A DNA stretch of 45,506 bases from Sergeia podlipaevii (taxonomy: Eukaryota > Euglenozoa > Kinetoplastea > Trypanosomatida > Trypanosomatidae): NCBI GenBank assembly GCA_030849805.1, contig JASANZ010002102.1:1-45506 (forward strand), read 5' to 3'. The position numbers and the translations under genes are program-made. This document shows positions 16,484-25,628 of the stretch, one piece after another. Each line of letters begins with the position of its first letter. Position 1 is the stretch's first letter. Below the pieces are notes generated by a model that saw only the letters and a program-made list of their open reading frames with translations, ran no database searches and was not told the origin of the DNA.

Positions 16484-18670
16484 TTATGCCCCGTGTGTAT
16501 ACTCCCTGAAAACATCTGGTAGCAACCTTCGGTACGCATTCAGCACCAGCGCATTAGCAGCCTCTAGATCAGCCAAATTAATGGCAAGAGCAGGCTCTTG
16601 ACTGAGTACCTGGAATGCCTCGTACGCCATACCCCAGAAGGAAAAGAGAGTCACCAGGTCTTCTGTAAGGTACGGCAGACAAGGGAACGCACTGGCGATA
16701 TCCTCCAGTGTATCCTGAGGTCGCGCCAAGACGTAAGAAATCAGGAAGCCAGCATGGCACTCAAGAGGCAGCCCAAAGGGGAGTTGATCAATAATTGAAG
16801 AGAACTGCTCAAGCGGGACGTCGGTGAGAAGCTTCACAACCATCTGTGCCGCATTCACTTCTGTGAGCTGACGCAGAATAAAGGCCATCTGTCTAGAGAT
16901 GCACCCAAACGCCGCCATTTCCGTGTCGAACGGGCCATCCCAGACAGTAGCTGGGTTGATGTGGACAATTGACATCACACGCGCGGCAAGGCGCAGACCC
17001 ATCGGGTACGCCTGCTTGTAGCCCTCAATAGCCCTGTCATGAATCGCGAAGCAACGAACAAGCTCAATAAAAATTACGCCGTACTCCGTCAGCGTGTTGC
17101 ACGTGAAGCACGCCAGCGCTCCAGTGAAGATGGACGGCTCGCTACAGTCATGATCGCCATCGTGGATGAAATAGCCGAGTAAGTCAATAGACCGGAGAAG
17201 AGTGCTTGCCACCGTGGCATTTATTGTGTTGAAGCATAATTCCTGGCTGGTGGCACACTGCGAAAACTGGACAACGTCTGAAAAGTACACTCTCTCGCCC
17301 TCCGGCGGCAAAGGCGCCACGTGCAGGTTCCACGAGGCAAGTTGAATGATGGGGGGATTCATGATGGGGCAGACGCGTGTGTCCTTCGCGGGGCCACGGT
17401 GAAGGTTGTACTGCCGCATCCAAAGCATCTGCAGTACGTCGAGCGTGGGCAGATTGCTAAGAAGACAGTTCAGCTGAAAAACTACGTGCAGCCGCAGTGG
17501 AAGCATTTTCTCGGCGCAGAAGCGGTACAGAGGTGAATCGTTCAGCGGCCAGTCATCCACAAACAGGTCTTGGCTAACAACAGAGAACGGTGTGGACAAT
17601 AGTGGGCCACTCATAAGTAAATAATAAAGCACCACAGACAAGGGGCGTCCAAAGATGCTGCCGATATCTGCAGTGCGCTTAGGTTGTTCATAGTACGCAG
17701 ATAAAAGTGTCAGCTTCCCCTCGTTGGTTAGCACAGGCGCGTCTAGTGCAGCCATAGAGCGCTGGTGCTGAGACCGCAAGAAGGGAGATTGCTGCCCAGC
17801 GGCTGCAAGAGCGGCCTCGGTGCGGCTCGCCCCAGATGCACTGCACAGAGCATCAAACGAAGGCAGCTGCAGCCCTTGCTGTAAAAGCATACGACTTGGG
17901 TGGGACATCAGCAAGATATTAGTGAAGTCCTCCTCGGTGAACCTGCCGTATTGCTTCCGCAGCGCGGTCAACACAGCTGCCTTGGACACGCAACTAAACG
18001 TCTTCGCTTCACTATCAATGTCAGTGATGACCCTGTCAATGCCAGGAAATGCTAGAAGAGTGAGGGAGCCGTACACCTCAGATACTGACTGACTCCTGCG
18101 CGCGCAGTAGGCCGAAATCTGGCTCCAAGCAAGATGCGGTGGCCGAAATGTGTTCCCGCACTCCCTCTGGAACTCGCGTACAATATAGCCTTCTAGATCG
18201 GAGTCAATGTGAAACCGATTGGCGTACTTCGCAATCACGTCCTTCGGCATACAAGGCACGGAGCTGTTGCGATCATCAGAGCGGTAGTCTAGTAGATCGA
18301 TGGGAAGCATAGGAGCCTTGGAGGATGCATCCAACTCAGCGCGCGCGCCGCACCCGTTGAACACTAGCACATGTCTAAAAGCCCCACGGTCACTGCCCTC
18401 CACAGCGTTCTTTAAACTGGCAAGCAGCTCCTTATACGTGTACACGGTCGAATATACGGAAAGAGGAGTAGAGTTGGTGAATGAAGCCATTGGTTCATCG
18501 CGTCGTACTGCGGCGGTGATGTCATCCAGAATCATGTTCCCATCAAATGCAACAGACACTGTCTTATTATCCGAAAGCTTCGCCAACTTCTTGAGGGGGA
18601 CATTCTTCTCCTCGAGGTGGTTCAGTGCAATATACTGCTCGAACGATCCATCACGGTATTTGTCGCGCAT
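16484..18670 (-). CDS. MKT1: MKT1-family post-transcriptional regulator (inactive XPG-nuclease fold)
   Basis: This 728-aa protein resembles yeast Mkt1 and trypanosome MKT1, cytosolic proteins that join RNA-binding proteins to PBP1, LSM12 and poly(A)-binding protein and so stabilise mRNAs or raise their translation. An XPG/FEN-like N-terminal region has SVAFDGNMIL (39-48) and HVLVFNGCG (100-108). An internal XPG-I-like segment has VYGSLTLLAFPGIDRVITDID. The C-terminal half has the Mkt1-type helical domains. Nuclease residues are degenerate: D43 is kept, but the FEN1 VFDG is VFNG and the acidic EAEA pair is absent, so catalysis is unlikely. The start ATG at 18670 follows a predicted 5'UTR of only 9 nt. 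T. brucei has MKT1 and MKT1L; position next to LIG1 favours MKT1, from memory of synteny. Confidence 0.85.
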   Translation of the reverse strand: MRDKYRDGSFEQYIALNHLEEKNVPLKKLAKLSDNKTVSVAFDGNMILDDITAAVRRDEPMASFTNSTPLSVYSTVYTYKELLASLKNAVEGSDRGAFRHVLVFNGCGARAELDASSKAPMLPIDLLDYRSDDRNSSVPCMPKDVIAKYANRFHIDSDLEGYIVREFQRECGNTFRPPHLAWSQISAYCARRSQSVSEVYGSLTLLAFPGIDRVITDIDSEAKTFSCVSKAAVLTALRKQYGRFTEEDFTNILLMSHPSRMLLQQGLQLPSFDALCSASGASRTEAALAAAGQQSPFLRSQHQRSMAALDAPVLTNEGKLTLLSAYYEQPKRTADIGSIFGRPLSVVLYYLLMSGPLLSTPFSVVSQDLFVDDWPLNDSPLYRFCAEKMLPLRLHVVFQLNCLLSNLPTLDVLQMLWMRQYNLHRGPAKDTRVCPIMNPPIIQLASWNLHVAPLPPEGERVYFSDVVQFSQCATSQELCFNTINATVASTLLRSIDLLGYFIHDGDHDCSEPSIFTGALACFTCNTLTEYGVIFIELVRCFAIHDRAIEGYKQAYPMGLRLAARVMSIVHINPATVWDGPFDTEMAAFGCISRQMAFILRQLTEVNAAQMVVKLLTDVPLEQFSSIIDQLPFGLPLECHAGFLISYVLARPQDTLEDIASAFPCLPYLTEDLVTLFSFWGMAYEAFQVLSQEPALAINLADLEAANALVLNAYRRLLPDVFREYTHGA

Positions 18671-18679
18671 ATTGTTTTC

Positions 18680-18755
18680 CTTTTATATGTTACCAAGGAC
18701 ACGAGGAGAGGGAGAGAAGCAAAGAAGACAGAAAATGATTGGAAAAAGGCGTCAA
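18680..18755 (-). promoter_or_regulatory. predicted spliced-leader acceptor, MKT1, very short leader
   Basis: A C/T-rich region (TTTTCTGTCTTCTTTGCTTC, then TCCCTCTCC) has no AG until 18681-18680. That leaves 9 nt (GAAAACAAT) before the ATG. Confidence 0.55.
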
Positions 18756-18799
18756 TGAAGCTTCTTCTCAAGTCTCGTATTCTGATCTGTATAAAAGAA

Positions 18800-18838
18800 A
18801 AATAAATAAACAAAATAAATAGATAAATATCTATTTAA
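18800..18838 (-). repeat. AUUUA-rich element near the end of the TCP11-type 3'UTR
   Basis: The plus strand aataaataaac...aaataaatagataaat reads on the transcript as repeated UAUUUAU/AUUUA. It lies upstream of the MKT1 acceptor tract, so it should fall in the 3'UTR of the preceding TCP11-family gene. Confidence 0.5.
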
Positions 18839-19184
18839 AAAAGTAACTTTGCGAAGCTTGAAAACTCTTTAGTTATTCGTCGCTCGTCAGAGCCCTATTA
18901 TTATTTTTTTAAAAGGGTATATATACCAAGTGGTACGACTTCAAAGCTTAAAAAAAAAGAAGGGAGAACACAGCAAAGCATAGTACAGAAGGGCAATGTT
19001 ATGTATAAATCTCAACGCGCGCAATACCTCAATTTCATGCAACAGAAAGATGTACGGTCAACAGAGCGCGCCACAGCACAACATGAAAATAAGCGGTAAA
19101 GAAATCATCAAATTGTGTAATCAAAGGGGAAAAAAAAAACATGTTTTTGCGACAGAAGAATTACTATAAAATGTGGTAAGCAAA

Positions 19185-19216
<32 letters not shown>
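19185..19216. repeat. (AAT)n microsatellite, (AUU)n on the transcript
   Basis: About ten AAT units without interruption. On the minus-strand transcript it is an AUU repeat inside the predicted 3'UTR of the TCP11-family gene. Confidence 0.95.
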
Positions 19217-19217
<1 letters not shown>

Positions 19218-19501
19218 GCAAGAAGAAAACAGCTCATAAGATCAACACGCACAACAACTAAAGAAAAGCGTTGATGAAAGAAAAAAAAAAGGTTCTTCTC
19301 AGGAAGATATAAATGCGTAAATGGAAAAGAAGAAAGCAACAGTGGATAAACAAAAAAAAGTAAAAAGCGAAAAAGAAACAAGAGGGGAAGGGTAGAGTGG
19401 CAGCTTGCCAACATATACATTTATATGTACACGAATGTATCAATAAAAAAAAAAAACCTTCCAGCCGATACTCGCGCCTCCAGCATTTCAAAAGAGAATA
19501 A

Positions 19502-19530
19502 CAATAATAATAATAACAATAACAATAACA
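19502..19530. repeat. AAT/AAC mixed repeat just 3' of the TCP11 stop codon
   Basis: The plus strand has four AAT units followed by AACAAT units. The transcript reads GUUAUU then AUU repeats within 75 nt of the stop codon. Confidence 0.85.
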
Positions 19531-19572
19531 GCCACGCGCGCGTGCCCATTCCTGCTATTTTCTTTTCTTCCT

Positions 19573-22161
19573 TTACAGCGTCAGTGTAGGGATCAACTGC
19601 TGGTAGTACGGCGCGTACACCTCCCAGTTAAACAGCAGAGCGCGCCGGAGCAGGTTCGCATCTGCCAGTACGCGGCTAGTGACAAGGCCCAATTTGGGTG
19701 GTGCTGCATCAGCCGCCGTCTGCTCACCCGTGCACGTCGCTTGAAATGCTTGAAGTACCTTTTTCTCAAACGTGATGTAGAGCGGGCTGCACGTGTCCGT
19801 CATCTTATCAATGGTGGAGTTGACGACGTTCTTCTCAGCAGCAGACAAGGCACGCGAGACGTCTCCATCATCAGTGCAAAGCCAGTTGTCTAGCGATTCC
19901 ACCACCAACCGCTTCAGATCGTCCAGCTTCACGTCCTGACTGAGCAGCGAAAGAATGCGCTCGTGGAGCTGTCTCAGAGTGTCCTCCACCTGCGCATGCG
20001 TAAAGCCCTTTCTGTAAATGATCGAGGAGACGGTTCCCTCCAGTAACAACAGCAGCGTAGACTCCTGCACACTGTTGGCAACCTTGAAAACGATCGACTT
20101 CTCAAAGTAAAAAGCCTCCGCGGGAAAATCGTCCCAGCGGTGTTTCGAGTCTGTCACGTTGCCGCTGCGTATAAGATCGAGCATCCCAAACAGAAGGGCA
20201 CCACGCACACGCCGCTCTTCCGCTGTGATCGCGGTGGCAGCACCCGAGGCTGCCTCAGAGGTGTCCGCCCAGGAAGCACATTGTGGAGTCATAACAAATT
20301 TTTGTAAAAATGCAATCGTGCTGCGCCACTCAGTTGACTTTGGGAGACACCCGTCGACAAACTCGCGAATGTACTGCACTGCGTTCTCCTTGAGCTGGGT
20401 GGAAACCATCATGAGCGTGAACTGTGCAATGTCGCTGCGAAGGTCACGGATGGACTGGAATAAAAACTTGAACGCATTCGCAACTGCCGTTCCAATGTCT
20501 GGGGCACCGTTCTCCAAGTCCTCGCACACAACCTTTAACCTCCCCCGCAGTTGCTCCTCTCGCGCCGGTGCGCCATACTTAATAACCTGCTGCACAACAA
20601 ACTGAAGCACCCGCGACACGCTCGCCATGCTACCCTTCATAATGTTCCAGTCCAGCGCATCCCTGAACTCTTGTTGCAGATGCGGTTGTAACCGCCGCGG
20701 AAGCGCATCAACAAAGCTGCGTTCAACAAGACGCAGAAACTCAGGCACACGCTGCAGGCGAGCGGGTGAGTGGTTGAGATCCGCCTTCAAAGCAGAAAGC
20801 TCGGCGTCGCCCAGCGCATCCGCAACCTCCTCCTTAAGCTTTTCATCCTCGGTCTGGGGAGCTGCAATGCCCAGTGCTGCCTCATAGGCCTTCCGCCCCT
20901 TGAACTCCATGCGTAGGTATCGCTCTCGCTCCTGCAGTCCAGGCAGCGGCCTAGAACGACCCGTCTCGTCCACATACCAATTAGGTGGCAGCTCCGGCCC
21001 CATGACAGCCGAGAGCCGTGGACGAGGCAACATTGCCCCCTCGCCGTCTGAGCCGCTTGTGTCGCCTTCCGTCAGCATGAGTGGTGAGCGAGCCATTCGG
21101 ATTTTAGGAGTTGCGTTGCCCAGCAAAGACGATGTTCCCACAGCTGAACTCCTCGGCGTGTTCGCAGTGGTAGCGTCCACACCCTCCTCTGATGCCTGCG
21201 CTATAAGCCGCTGCAGCGGCTCCGTCTGGGTGTGTGCCGCAACCTCCTCCTTGTGGCCAAGTTGGAGCTGATCCAGTGTGTCCTTGTCTTGCTCCACAGC
21301 CTTGCCAGCACGTTCGTATTGCTGCTGCTGAAGTCGGGTCAGCTCCGCGTCCACTTCCGCCAACTGCTGTGGGGAAGCAAGCCGCGCCACACGTGCGTAC
21401 AGCAGAGCCACAAAGGCGCCAACGCTTTCAATTGTGGGGTCTGCCGCCAACTCGCGCGCAGCCGCAAAAAGACCATCACGCGTGCCGCGAAAGAGTTCCG
21501 CAGTGGAGGCCTGCACCCCATCGGTGTTCGCCTGGCCTGCAATGTTTCCTGAGAGGCGCAGGTATTGTCTCCACCCTCGACAGAAGGAGCGCAGCAGCGA
21601 CTTGGCGTACTTCTCATCCATATCAGCCAGTTGGCGCGTGCCGTACGTCCACACTTGCTGAATAATGCTGAGGAGGTACTGAGCGCAGTCAACCAATGCG
21701 GGGTCCACATCGGGTTCTGTGGCAGCGGCAAAATAGAAAAGAAGAAGAAAGAGTTGTGGGTTAACTTGAATGCGGCGCTGCGTGCGCACCCGCACGTTGC
21801 CCTCCATCCGCTCTGAAAGACATGCAGGACGGGTATACATGGTGCCCGCCTTTCGGCCTAGCAGTCGCAGCATCTCTTGTGCAGTGCGCACAAGTCGCCT
21901 TCGGTGCGGGGCACCCGTTACTGGGCACAAGAGTGTGTCCTCAGCGTGCGTGCAATGATCACACACCCGCACATCCGTGATGAGCACCTGCTCTACAGCA
22001 TCTTCAGAGAGTTCTTTCCATTCAAGAGGGAGACCACAGTCCTCAAGTGTCTGCGCGAGCGTGCTCAGGGCTTTGACAGTCGCACAGGCACTTTCAGTAG
22101 ACTGCGTGCCTGGTTGCTTGCTCTCACCGAGCTGTATTGACGTTGGAGCTGAAGATTCCAT
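19573..22161 (-). CDS. TCP11-family protein
   Basis: The 862-aa protein belongs to the T-complex 11 family, helical proteins known from animals (sperm function, cAMP signalling), plants and fungi; the molecular activity is not settled. The Tcp11 region covers roughly residues 490-860: ALDWNIMKGSMASVSRVLQF, VVQQVIKYGAPAREEQL, AFKFLFQSIRDLRSDIAQFT and LKENAVQYIREFVDG follow the family pattern, and LLFNWEVYAPYYQQLI closes it. Upstream there is a Cys/His group (CDHCTHAEDTLLCP, near residue 70), an acidic/Gln-rich coiled-coil-like stretch (ELTRLQQQQYERA) and a Ser-rich linker. The frame is open for 43 codons before the ATG at 22161, but without an ATG; the hydrophobic peptide they would encode is only the pyrimidine tract read in frame. 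Confidence 0.85.
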   Translation of the reverse strand: MESSAPTSIQLGESKQPGTQSTESACATVKALSTLAQTLEDCGLPLEWKELSEDAVEQVLITDVRVCDHCTHAEDTLLCPVTGAPHRRRLVRTAQEMLRLLGRKAGTMYTRPACLSERMEGNVRVRTQRRIQVNPQLFLLLFYFAAATEPDVDPALVDCAQYLLSIIQQVWTYGTRQLADMDEKYAKSLLRSFCRGWRQYLRLSGNIAGQANTDGVQASTAELFRGTRDGLFAAARELAADPTIESVGAFVALLYARVARLASPQQLAEVDAELTRLQQQQYERAGKAVEQDKDTLDQLQLGHKEEVAAHTQTEPLQRLIAQASEEGVDATTANTPRSSAVGTSSLLGNATPKIRMARSPLMLTEGDTSGSDGEGAMLPRPRLSAVMGPELPPNWYVDETGRSRPLPGLQERERYLRMEFKGRKAYEAALGIAAPQTEDEKLKEEVADALGDAELSALKADLNHSPARLQRVPEFLRLVERSFVDALPRRLQPHLQQEFRDALDWNIMKGSMASVSRVLQFVVQQVIKYGAPAREEQLRGRLKVVCEDLENGAPDIGTAVANAFKFLFQSIRDLRSDIAQFTLMMVSTQLKENAVQYIREFVDGCLPKSTEWRSTIAFLQKFVMTPQCASWADTSEAASGAATAITAEERRVRGALLFGMLDLIRSGNVTDSKHRWDDFPAEAFYFEKSIVFKVANSVQESTLLLLLEGTVSSIIYRKGFTHAQVEDTLRQLHERILSLLSQDVKLDDLKRLVVESLDNWLCTDDGDVSRALSAAEKNVVNSTIDKMTDTCSPLYITFEKKVLQAFQATCTGEQTAADAAPPKLGLVTSRVLADANLLRRALLFNWEVYAPYYQQLIPTLTL

Positions 22162-22197
22162 TTTTAGTTGCTTTTCCAGATGTGCGTATGTGTACAC

Positions 22198-22260
22198 CTG
22201 GGAATATTCCCGGATCGCCAACGGGAGAGGGAGAGGAAGGGAAAAGGAAAGGAAAATGGT
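22198..22260 (-). promoter_or_regulatory. predicted spliced-leader acceptor, TCP11-family gene
   Basis: A long C/T tract (TTTTCCTTTCCTTTTCCC, TTCCTCTCCCTCTCCC) is followed by the first AG at 22199-22198, in ATTCCCAG. The 5'UTR is 36 nt with no upstream ATG. Confidence 0.6.
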
Positions 22261-22375
22261 TAAGCAAGAGAGCAAAAGTAAACTTCTCAATTCTGTCCTG
22301 TAAGCAGCAAATTATTAAGTATCAAAGCTACTTGACGATGATACGGAGAAGTGGCTGCTTCACAATGTTCTATCT

Positions 22376-22391
22376 AAATAAATAAATAAAT
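22376..22391 (-). repeat. AUUUA pentamer run on the transcript
   Basis: The plus strand reads aaataaataaataaat, so the transcript has overlapping AUUUA pentamers. It lies about 180 nt upstream of the TCP11 acceptor, near the expected 3' end of the PDZ/D6/WD40 mRNA. Confidence 0.7.
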
Positions 22392-23762
22392 GTTGGCACA
22401 GCGGTAATGTAAAGGAGCAATAAATAATAGCGAATGATTTTAAAGAGAGAAGAAAACGATAAATAAAAAAAAATGATGATGTAAAGGGGGGCAGTATAAA
22501 ATAGATTCATGGATATCAGTTGTGAGTTGCTGAAGCTTGACTGTCATCACGTAACAAACTCAAGATGTAGTCATTTAATAGGACCCCAAAAGAAAAAGAA
22601 AAAAGATGTGTTGTGATTCTTCCCAATGTGCAATGGTTCGCAATCGAAGTAGCGATAAGGTCGATCATCCCACTGAAAATGCGTCAAATATCATCCCCCC
22701 CTCCCATGTTCATATCTCTGTGTGTGAGTGTATGTGTATACTGCAACAGACCAACCTTCGAAGCACAGTGGAACCCAGAAGGAAAAATAATAATAATAAA
22801 TAACAGAAAGCAACAAATATTCAATATTCAAAAAAGAACAGAGAGAGCACACACAAAAAAAAAACGTAAATTCGATAGCAAATCCTCTACATGCTGGAAA
22901 GTAAATCGGTTCATATCTGAGCAGTTGCACACACACACACGCTATTTATATGCATCTATATATATCATTTTTGTTGTTTTTTATTGTGTGTGTGTGTGTG
23001 GCTTTCTGAATGCTTTATATCCAGCACTGTACACTCCATTCATCCTTCTATGTCACGTACACAATAGTGAAAGATATTCACAGAAAGGAGGAGAGGTAGG
23101 TACCCATCATGAGGTGGCAGGCTGCTTATAAATATGTGTATACACATACACTGATTGCCTTTCTTTCTTTCTTCTCTTTTGAAGGTATTGTCCCTTTTTT
23201 CCCCATTGACCATTTGCGCCAAAAGCAATCATGTGTGCTCAGTGTCGCCACCTCCGTGCATTGTGTATGAAATGGATTTTTTTTTTTGTAGAATGTAAAG
23301 GATAATAAAAATAATAAAAAAAGAAGAGCAAACGAAAAAAAATCATATAATCAAAAAAAAAAAAAAGCTACAACGTCCAAATGCCCCACTTGTACAAAAT
23401 AGAAAACAAAAAAAGAAGTTACATAAGCAACAAAAATTAAAGCCAATCTATAGTGTTATAGAATGCTCTCCTTTCCTATCCTCCCGTGTGTTCTCATTTC
23501 TCGTAATACTACAGAAAACAAGAATGTGATGCCGCCCCCTCCTTCCTTCCCCATCGCTGTCAATCGCCAAATGCACTTGAGCCTGTGGGTAAAAAAAAAA
23601 AGGAAAAAGAAAGGAAAGAGAAGGGGCACTGCATGTACTCTTTCGCATCCCTTTTACTTTTGGTACCCTTTATCGTTTCCTTTCCTTTTTCTATCAAAAA
23701 GTTCAACTAGCCACAATTATTGCGGTATCCACCAAATTGAAAAAAAAGGAACAAAAAAGTTG

Positions 23763-25628
23763 TCAATTAACTTCCCAGAAGCGTGCCACACCATCCACCG
23801 ACGCAGTCACTATCAGGCCCTCATCAATCACAAGTCCGCGTGTTAGATCCTTCCATGCGTTGTGCTTGGTCGCAAGCGGACTTGTCATCTTTCGTAAATC
23901 CCAAACAAACAGCTCTGAGCCTCCACACACAGCCACCATTTTGTCGCTCACTGCGACTGCGGTGATGAAGTGGTCAATGGTGCGCTCGCATGTAAGCTGA
24001 AAACCACTACGAACATCCCATATGCGCACCATGCGGTCGAACCCGCCAGTCACCGCGATATCGCCATGACACGACACTGCCGGTACCTTGCGTGTGTGTT
24101 TGCTAGTGCTATCCATCACCACACACCGGCTGGGGTCGATGAGAGAGCACGCGCCATTGCCACCGCCAACGATAACGTGCTTGCGACGCGTGGCACACAT
24201 GGCTTGAATAGAGGTGCCGGAGGCGATGAAGGAGCTCGTCTGTCGGTCCGAATGCAGCACACAAATAGTGGCGCTGAGACCGCCGGAAAGAACAGCGCTG
24301 CTCACGTCGCTGTCGTCTGCGTACGTCACCGCAAACACATCGCTCTGAAAGGAGGCGACAGAGGTAGTGGTCAGCTCTTGGCACGCGAGGGAGTAGTTAA
24401 AAATAGTGCTCGTACCGTCTTCGCAAGCCGTGGAGAAATCAAAAGGAGACGCAAAGCTCACATCCCACACACACGCCTTATGTGGACGGAACTGAATGAG
24501 CGGGAGGCCGTCGCCATCGAGCAGTACTACGTAGCCGCTATTCGTGCCCACAGCAAAGCGATGGTCGCGCATCTTGCAAAGAGAAATAAACTTCTCACCT
24601 GAACCGAAACTGTACTTGGCAACACGCGTCAGGCCCTCGCCGGTAATGTTATCGCGATCGATCGGCGGGTGCGCGCTGGCACTCATCTCCATGAACGTGC
24701 TCGCTTCAAGATGCACAATGTTCACCTCATTTGAGATCTTCACCTTCTTCCTTATTGGAGTTACCTCGGGCACGTTACGCGCGACCCCTTCCGTTATGTT
24801 TGCCTCCGTGCCGTGAATGAAGTTGCGCCTGCGCATGCTCTCTAGCATGTCCTCCTTCACATCAACCTCAGCGGTGTTGTCGCCCTGCAGCCGGCTGCGC
24901 AGCGTGACACAACCTCGCATGAGCGTCTCTGGAAAATGCGGATGTGGCTCGCACATGAGAAACACACGAGCAGACGCGTGCATCTTTCGAGTCGCTTCCA
25001 CCTCGGTGATGCAATCCGCCAACTTGCGCAGCAGCGTGATAGACTTGGTGGCCTGCTCCAGGTAAATCCAAAGACCCTTCTCCAGTGATCGTTTAATCAT
25101 TTCACCAGCATCACCGATGCGCTGGCGAGTCTTCATGCGGGCTACAGTGTCAATGTACATCACATCCGCCTTCGCCTTCTCCGCGGCAAGGGTGATGGGA
25201 AGAGCCGGGTTGGCACCTTCGCACATAATGATAATACATTTCCCTGGAGCGACCTTGCGGGCAGCCTCCAGAATCACAGTTGCGCTGTGTCCAGCAACGG
25301 CGTTGTTGCACTCTGCTGGCAGAGGAGGTAAGGCGGAGGCCGGCTTGAACTCGCCCGCGTCATCTTCGTCCGAAGAAAGATCAAACTCATCGCGAGTCTG
25401 CGGAGCCAGCACAATCATGATCTCACCAGCAAATGTTTGATATTGCTTTTGCTCTTCCTTGGCACGAACCGTCGGTACGCTGTTGATAGACCGCACCACA
25501 GAGCCAACCTGAATTGAGTTGAGAGTGGGAAACCTGGTTGAGTCGACCGCAAGCACTTTGTTCTCGTCATCGATAACGACGCCCTGCGCAAACTCCCGGC
25601 CTGCAACAACAGCAAACGTAGAAGACAT
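23763..25628 (-). CDS. PDZ-like / dynein heavy chain D6-like / WD40 propeller protein
   Basis: This 621-aa protein has an unusual domain order. Residues about 4-75 resemble a PDZ fold (GREFAQGVVID, then IQVGSVVRSINSVPTV). An acidic linker (FDLSSDEDDAGEF) follows. Residues about 115-255 match the dynein heavy chain D6 (P-loop/AAA6) region: KCIIIMCEGANPALPITLAA, GEMIKRSLEKGLWIYLEQAT, ARVFLMCEPHPHFPETLMRG, mirroring the dynein pattern with the P-G-x-D-like loop, the W-V-x-L strand and the F-P-x-x-L-x-x-G ending. Residues about 320-621 form a WD40 propeller (VWDVSFAS, TGGFDRMVRIWDVRSG, GSELFVWDLRKM, SVDGVARFWEVN). No other motor parts are present, so it is no motor. It may be a scaffold, perhaps for dynein or cilia; that is inference. 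The WD40 part is certain, D6 strong, PDZ moderate. Start ATG is at 25628. Confidence 0.85.
   Translation of the reverse strand: MSSTFAVVAGREFAQGVVIDDENKVLAVDSTRFPTLNSIQVGSVVRSINSVPTVRAKEEQKQYQTFAGEIMIVLAPQTRDEFDLSSDEDDAGEFKPASALPPLPAECNNAVAGHSATVILEAARKVAPGKCIIIMCEGANPALPITLAAEKAKADVMYIDTVARMKTRQRIGDAGEMIKRSLEKGLWIYLEQATKSITLLRKLADCITEVEATRKMHASARVFLMCEPHPHFPETLMRGCVTLRSRLQGDNTAEVDVKEDMLESMRRRNFIHGTEANITEGVARNVPEVTPIRKKVKISNEVNIVHLEASTFMEMSASAHPPIDRDNITGEGLTRVAKYSFGSGEKFISLCKMRDHRFAVGTNSGYVVLLDGDGLPLIQFRPHKACVWDVSFASPFDFSTACEDGTSTIFNYSLACQELTTTSVASFQSDVFAVTYADDSDVSSAVLSGGLSATICVLHSDRQTSSFIASGTSIQAMCATRRKHVIVGGGNGACSLIDPSRCVVMDSTSKHTRKVPAVSCHGDIAVTGGFDRMVRIWDVRSGFQLTCERTIDHFITAVAVSDKMVAVCGGSELFVWDLRKMTSPLATKHNAWKDLTRGLVIDEGLIVTASVDGVARFWEVN

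Larger units (their letters stand above)
18671..19572. other. spacer 3' of the TCP11-family gene
   Basis: These 902 bp contain the MKT1 acceptor, an AUUUA-rich patch and two AAT-repeat tracts (19185-19216 and 19502-19530). The last lies only about 40 nt after the TCP11 stop. No gene is seen. Confidence 0.6.
22162..23762. other. spacer 3' of the PDZ/D6/WD40 gene
   Basis: These 1,601 bp hold the TCP11 leader and the 3'UTR of the gene ending at 23763. Repeats seen are the AUUUA run, AAT units at 22786-22800, a CA run at 22927-22942, a TG run at 22985-23001 and A runs near 23355-23369. A 172-codon plus-strand frame at 22613-23131 is low-complexity and antisense. No gene is seen. Confidence 0.6.

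Noticed and set aside
19573..22161. WW-domain-like LPPNWYVDETGRSRPLP in the TCP11-family protein
   Set aside because: Only the first half of a WW domain is present; the second aromatic and the closing Pro are missing.
22162..22290. Hydrophobic N-terminal extension of the TCP11 frame resembling a signal peptide
   Set aside because: It has no ATG, and it is the acceptor pyrimidine tract read in frame (Leu/Ser/Pro). The predicted acceptor lies inside it.
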